From assembly GCF_009695745.1 (NCBI RefSeq), contig NZ_VUNH01000010.1, positions 62,001 to 126,000 on the forward strand: 64,000 bases of DNA. The letters run 5' to 3'. The position numbers were made by a program, and so were the translations under genes. Source of the stretch: Pyramidobacter porci. Lineage in GTDB: Bacteria; Synergistota; Synergistia; Synergistales; Dethiosulfovibrionaceae. Numbering within the stretch: the stretch's first letter is position 1; every line of letters starts with the position of its first letter. Shown in pieces: positions 60,474 through 64,000 of the stretch. A model generated the notes under the pieces. It saw only the letters and a program-made list of their open reading frames with translations. It was not told where the DNA came from and made no database searches.

Positions 60474-61601
60474 GTGAAAAAATTGTTGCTTGCGCTCCTC
60501 TTTTGCGCATTCTGCGCCGTCGGCGCTCCGGCGTTCGTGTTCGACGAGCCGATCTCGCTCGTCAAGGCGAAGAGCGGCACCGAGTATTTCCTGGACGAGT
60601 TCGATTACAACGAATCCAGCGGGCGGCTGACCGTCGTCATCAACGGACATTACAGCGACGCCGAAAAGCTGAAGACGATCGAATGGCTGACGAAAAAGAA
60701 GGGCGTGTCGTTCGTCAAAGCCCGAAAGCTGACCAACAACATCTTCTGCTTCCGGTTCAACGAGGCCGGCGACCAGTTTCAGCGCGTGTACGACCGCTAT
60801 TTCGACGAGGACGGCGAACTGATCGCCGACGTGCCCGTCAACAAGAAAAAATGGGAGCCTTCCAAGCCCAAGCTCACCTCCGGCATGGCCTATTCCGTCG
60901 CTATGGAAGCGTTGGACGCGCAGAGCGAGCCCGACGACCGCGCCGCTCGTTCCGGCGACGGTCCCGACGAACCCGCCGCGGCGGACGGCGAACCGCTGAA
61001 TTGGGCGAATAGTTCCTACGCCTCCGCCGCGGCCGCCGTCAAAAAGGGCGCCGACGTCAACGCTTTCATCCCCTACACCGACACCGAAGGCAACGAGCTG
61101 GAAGGGTACGTCATCGCCGTCGTGGCGAGCCGTACCGACAAGGACGCGGGGCGCATCCTCGGGCTGATGCTCGATTCCGGCGCCGATCTCGAGAACGAGC
61201 CTCAGGCGCTGGCCAACTACATCCGCGCGCAAGGCGGCAAGGTCGACATGGCCGTAGTGGACCGCATGGCCAGGTCGAAAGCGCAGCTCAATCCGGCCCT
61301 GCTGGCCTGTTCCGTCAAACCCTATCCCGGCGACGCGCTGGCGCGGAAACTGATCGAAGCGGGCGCGAGCGTGAACGACATCGCCGATCAGAACAGCTCC
61401 ATGCTGCTTGAGGCGCTGAACGCCAAGGCCGATCCGCGCCTGATCAAACTGCTGATCGCCAACGGCGCCGACGTCGAGCTTGAAGGCGAGGTCTGGGAAG
61501 GCGACATGGAAAACGGCGAAACAGTCCGCGGCACGCCGCTGGACATCGCCAAGCGCCGCGGCTACGGCCAGGACATCCTCGACCTGCTCGCGCACAGATG
61601 A
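60474..61601 (+). CDS. Secreted ankyrin-like repeat protein
   Basis: A 375-residue exported protein from GTG 60474 (AGGAAGGA upstream; ATG 60456 is possible but has no ribosome binding site). After a signal peptide comes a ~110-residue domain (GTEYFLDEFDY ... VYDRYFDEDGELI) also found in the next gene. A Ser/Asp-rich linker follows, then about four ankyrin-like repeats (KKGADVNAF, MLDSGADLEN, LIEAGASVND, LIANGADVEL, ending TPLDIAKRRGY). It is probably a periplasmic protein-binding factor. I do not recognise the N-terminal domain. Confidence 0.8.
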   Translation: MKKLLLALLFCAFCAVGAPAFVFDEPISLVKAKSGTEYFLDEFDYNESSGRLTVVINGHYSDAEKLKTIEWLTKKKGVSFVKARKLTNNIFCFRFNEAGDQFQRVYDRYFDEDGELIADVPVNKKKWEPSKPKLTSGMAYSVAMEALDAQSEPDDRAARSGDGPDEPAAADGEPLNWANSSYASAAAAVKKGADVNAFIPYTDTEGNELEGYVIAVVASRTDKDAGRILGLMLDSGADLENEPQALANYIRAQGGKVDMAVVDRMARSKAQLNPALLACSVKPYPGDALARKLIEAGASVNDIADQNSSMLLEALNAKADPRLIKLLIANGADVELEGEVWEGDMENGETVRGTPLDIAKRRGYGQDILDLLAHR

Positions 61602-61638
61602 GGGACATTTGGAGCTCCGGTTTCAACCGGGGCTTTTT

Positions 61639-61667
61639 TTGTCCCTGAGATCGCGTCATGCTATAAT
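61639..61667 (+). promoter_or_regulatory. Promoter of the second secreted protein gene
   Basis: TTGTCC (61639-61644), a 17-bp spacer ending in TGC and TATAAT (61662-61667). It sits next to the T run that follows the upstream gene, so the two paralogues have separate promoters. Confidence 0.75.
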
Positions 61668-61705
61668 TGACCACGTTACAAATCCATTTGAAAGGACCGT
61701 GAGCT

Positions 61706-62572
61706 ATGAAAAAACTGATTTTTACGTTCCTGTTCATCATGAGCTGCACCGCGGCTTTCGCCGCCGCGCCCGCCGAGCCGATCCTGCTCGATACGACCCG
61801 CACGGGAAATGATTTCTACCTCAACGAATACTCCAAAGACGCCGAAAACGGCATGATCTCCGTCGTGATACGCTGCGTCCTCTCGGAGAGCGAGATCCGG
61901 CGGCTCTCCGCGCTGATGGTGAAACAGGATATTCCCGCCGACCAGGCAGCCGGCGTGAAGTACAACGACTTCTGCCTGCGCTATTCCAACGATGGCACCC
62001 GATACCAGCGCCGCTACGACCGCTACGTCGACGTCAATGGCGCTATCATCCGCCGCCTGCGCGTCAACCCTGACGATTGGTTCGACACGACCAACTCCGC
62101 GGCGCTGCTGCCTGCAAAGGCGTTGGCCGAAGCCAGCCGCTTGCTGGACCAGCCTGATCCGCTGCCCAAGAGCGCGCTCGAACTGACGCCCGTCGAACCG
62201 GCGGACGCCAATTCGCCGCAGTCTTCCTCGCCCAAGAAGGCCGAGAAAGTCGACGCGATGATAGAAGCCTACCGCGCCAACGTGGCCCGCTTCGAGGCCC
62301 AGTACGAAAACGCGCTTACGCAAGTGCAGGGACGCATGGGCGACATGGGCGTGTCCGGCGACCTGTACACCGTGCTCCTCCAGTCCGAGAAAGAGGGCGG
62401 CGATTCGATCCTCTGCTATTTCGACGCCGATGACCGCGGCGACCTGGCCAAGTGCAGCAAAGGCGACCTGCTGATCGTCGAAGGCGCCTACCGCCGCACC
62501 AAGGTCCGCAACGCCGTCTTCGCTCTGGACCGCTGCAACGTGATCAAAAACATCACAGCCGGCGGGAAGTGA
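61706..62572 (+). CDS. Secreted protein, N-terminal domain shared with upstream gene, OB-like C-terminus
   Basis: A 288-residue exported protein with signal peptide (1-21). Residues ~25-135 repeat the domain of the upstream protein (GNDFYLNEYSKD, ISVVIRCVLSESEI, FCLRYSNDGTRYQRRYDRY, DVNGAIIRRL). A coiled, Ala/Glu-rich middle (~170-225) leads to a C-terminal part (ILCYFDADDRGDLAKCSKGD, LLIVEGAYRR) like the tRNA_anti-like OB fold. There are no ankyrin repeats here. No function is known. Confidence 0.78.
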   Translation: MKKLIFTFLFIMSCTAAFAAAPAEPILLDTTRTGNDFYLNEYSKDAENGMISVVIRCVLSESEIRRLSALMVKQDIPADQAAGVKYNDFCLRYSNDGTRYQRRYDRYVDVNGAIIRRLRVNPDDWFDTTNSAALLPAKALAEASRLLDQPDPLPKSALELTPVEPADANSPQSSSPKKAEKVDAMIEAYRANVARFEAQYENALTQVQGRMGDMGVSGDLYTVLLQSEKEGGDSILCYFDADDRGDLAKCSKGDLLIVEGAYRRTKVRNAVFALDRCNVIKNITAGGK

Positions 62573-62607
62573 GCTTAAGACAAAAAAAAATTGTAATAGG
62601 GAGCGAA

Positions 62608-62694
62608 ACGGCGCGAAGTTCACAAAAAACCGCGCCGTCTCACAAGAAGCCCTGCGAGGAGTAAAAAGTCACTCCTCGCAGGGCTTCTCTTTTG
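62608..62694 (+). terminator. Double hairpin terminator
   Basis: ACGGCGCG/CGCGCCGT (62608-62638) is followed by an 18-bp perfect stem (62645-62662 with 62671-62688) and CTTTT. Together they separate the secreted-protein genes from cas3. Confidence 0.88.
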
Positions 62695-62727
62695 CTGCAG
62701 CGCCAGACTGAAATTCATTCTTTTTTA

Positions 62728-62736
62728 TGGTATACT
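62728..62736 (+). promoter_or_regulatory. Extended -10 promoter of cas3
   Basis: TGGTATACT in AT-rich sequence, 50 bp ahead of the cas3 start. Confidence 0.6.
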
Positions 62737-62785
62737 AATTAAATAACTAGAATAGACACAAATAGAATAGAGGCAGGTGAAAACC

Positions 62786-64000
62786 TTGAAAGACAAAGAT
62801 CCTTTTTCTGCCAGTGACATCGCGTCCCTCGTCTGGGCGAAGAGTTCTCCTTATAAAAGTCTGAAACGACACATGATCGAAACGGGCTGCTGCGCTCAGG
62901 TTCTGATGCGTAAAGGCCCGGGGCAGCCTTTTTTGAAAGAATTGAGCCGCCTGACGGGGCGCAGCGACGATGAAAACATCCGCTTGATCGGTTACATTAC
63001 GGCGCTCCACGATATCGGCAAGTGCCATCCGGTTTTTCAGAAGAGCGCGGACGATCTGCCGCAAGTTCAGCGTCTCAAAGAAGCGGGGTGCTTAGCGTCA
63101 TCTGGTGTTCGCTGCCACTTTCGCCACGAACTCTATTCGGAAGAGGTCCTCGATCGGATCTGGAAAAAAACGCAGTTTTTCCCCCGCGACACGCGCGACA
63201 CGATCACCCGCGTCCTGTCCATGCATCATCAAGGAAAAAACGGCGGAAGTTGTGAAATCGAGAGAGAAACGTCTCTGTGGGAGCAGGCGCAGGATCAACT
63301 GGAGCGTGAAATGCGCCAGGTCTTTCAGGTCTCGCAGTTGCCCCCCATGCCTGATTTTGGGCGCGGTGACGCCTTTGCCCTCAGCCTGATGGGGGTAGTC
63401 ATCCTTTCCGACTGGCTCGCTTCCAGCGAGATATTCGAAAAATTTGCCGTTACAGAAACCCCTTCGCTGAGCGATATTCGCGCCGCCGCGAAACGGACCG
63501 TGGAGAACTGCGGCCTTGTAAGCGGAACGAAACTGACTTCATACGACGATTTCTGCGAACTCTGGCCTGAAATTTCGCGTGAAGGGATGCGCCCGCTGCA
63601 AAAAGAATGCGCCGGCATGGATTATCATGACACTTCGCTGTGTCTGCTTGAAGCGCCCATGGGCGAAGGCAAAACCGAAGCGGCGCTGTACGCCGTCAGC
63701 CGCATGATGGAAACGCGCGGCAAAGACGGCTTCTATGTGGCGCTGCCCACGTCGGCGACCAGCAATCAGATGCACGCTCGCGTCAACGAGCTTTTCCAGC
63801 GGCACGGACTTGCCCCGTCACGGCTACTTCACAGTATGGCCTGGCTCGTTGACGCCCAGGCGCAGCATCATCATGCCAGCCTTGGAGACGACGATGACCG
63901 TCAAAGCCTTGCCCAATGGCTGATGCCGCTGCGTCGCGGCCTGTTGAGCCAGTATGCCGTCGGCACCGTCGATCAGGCGATGATGTCCGTGATGCAGATC
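62786..64000 (+). CDS. cas3: CRISPR-associated helicase/nuclease Cas3, cut by window edge
   Basis: The first 405 residues of a type I Cas3, translated by hand because the frame runs off the window. The N-terminal HD nuclease domain has H29, LHDIGKCHPVFQ (H75, D76), HFRHELYS and MHHQG. The SF2 helicase part has Walker A APMGEGKT (290-297), LPTSATSNQM and VGTVDQAMM. The style is closest to subtype I-E, with I-C possible. The start is TTG 62786 after AGGTG, or GTG 62777. It degrades DNA marked by Cascade; the other cas genes and the array should lie to the right. Confidence 0.92.
   Translation, partial: MKDKDPFSASDIASLVWAKSSPYKSLKRHMIETGCCAQVLMRKGPGQPFLKELSRLTGRSDDENIRLIGYITALHDIGKCHPVFQKSADDLPQVQRLKEAGCLASSGVRCHFRHELYSEEVLDRIWKKTQFFPRDTRDTITRVLSMHHQGKNGGSCEIERETSLWEQAQDQLEREMRQVFQVSQLPPMPDFGRGDAFALSLMGVVILSDWLASSEIFEKFAVTETPSLSDIRAAAKRTVENCGLVSGTKLTSYDDFCELWPEISREGMRPLQKECAGMDYHDTSLCLLEAPMGEGKTEAALYAVSRMMETRGKDGFYVALPTSATSNQMHARVNELFQRHGLAPSRLLHSMAWLVDAQAQHHHASLGDDDDRQSLAQWLMPLRRGLLSQYAVGTVDQAMMSVMQI

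Noticed and set aside
1-64000. tRNA, rRNA or CRISPR array inside the window
   Set aside because: No cloverleaf with a T-loop, no ribosomal core sequence and no regularly spaced direct repeats were found by eye.

Overview
The window is bacterial chromosomal DNA that is dense in genes and mostly GC-rich. Its gene content is three tripartite tricarboxylate transporters (TTT), three TAXI-type TRAP solute receptors, CoA-transferase/thiolase genes, split formiminoglutamate enzymes, GltS, TrkAH and a flavodoxin/DUF2023 pair, with no sugar phosphotransferase genes. This fits an anaerobic, amino- and organic-acid-fermenting member of the Synergistota, perhaps Pyramidobacter-like. That placement is inference from gene content and style; no rRNA or other marker gene is present.

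Region 1 (1-12.9 kb) is visibly AT-richer than the rest. It holds a leftward cluster (two tandem TAXI receptors, a MalY/PatB C-S lyase, TTT system 1), a decayed IS5-family element, and TTT system 2 with an enolase-superfamily dehydratase and a divergent LysR regulator. Region 2 (13-25 kb) turns GC-rich: TTT system 3, trkA-trkH, a YitT membrane protein, a LUD protein, RidA, a secreted EEP nuclease-like protein and a DUF2207 membrane protein. Region 3 (25-34.4 kb) is a leftward operon of class III aminotransferase, TAXI receptor, fused TRAP permease, CoA-transferase A and B and thiolase, followed by a PucR regulator. One coherent reading is uptake of an amino acid, transamination to an acetoacetate-like acid, CoA activation and thiolysis to acetyl-CoA.

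Region 4 (34.4-49 kb) carries a ComB-like phosphatase, rubrerythrin with a PerR-type regulator, a beta-hydroxyacid dehydrogenase, an aminotransferase, a DUF819 protein, an iron alcohol dehydrogenase, a CDF metal exporter with a probable attenuated leader, two GNAT acetyltransferases, the formiminoglutamate enzymes, an amidohydrolase and GltS. Region 5 (49-62.6 kb) holds small housekeeping and envelope genes, a possible iron ABC receptor, a flavodoxin/DUF2023/DtxR set with shared operator-like sites, and two paralogous secreted proteins. The right edge cuts a cas3 gene, so a type I CRISPR-Cas locus probably continues outside.

Non-coding structure is rich. There are many strong terminators, three copies of a hairpin repeat (one with its core inverted relative to its arms), three nested inverted repeats that each wrap a terminator between convergent genes, and three 14-bp parS-like palindromes between 35 and 52 kb. 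No tRNA, rRNA or CRISPR array was seen.
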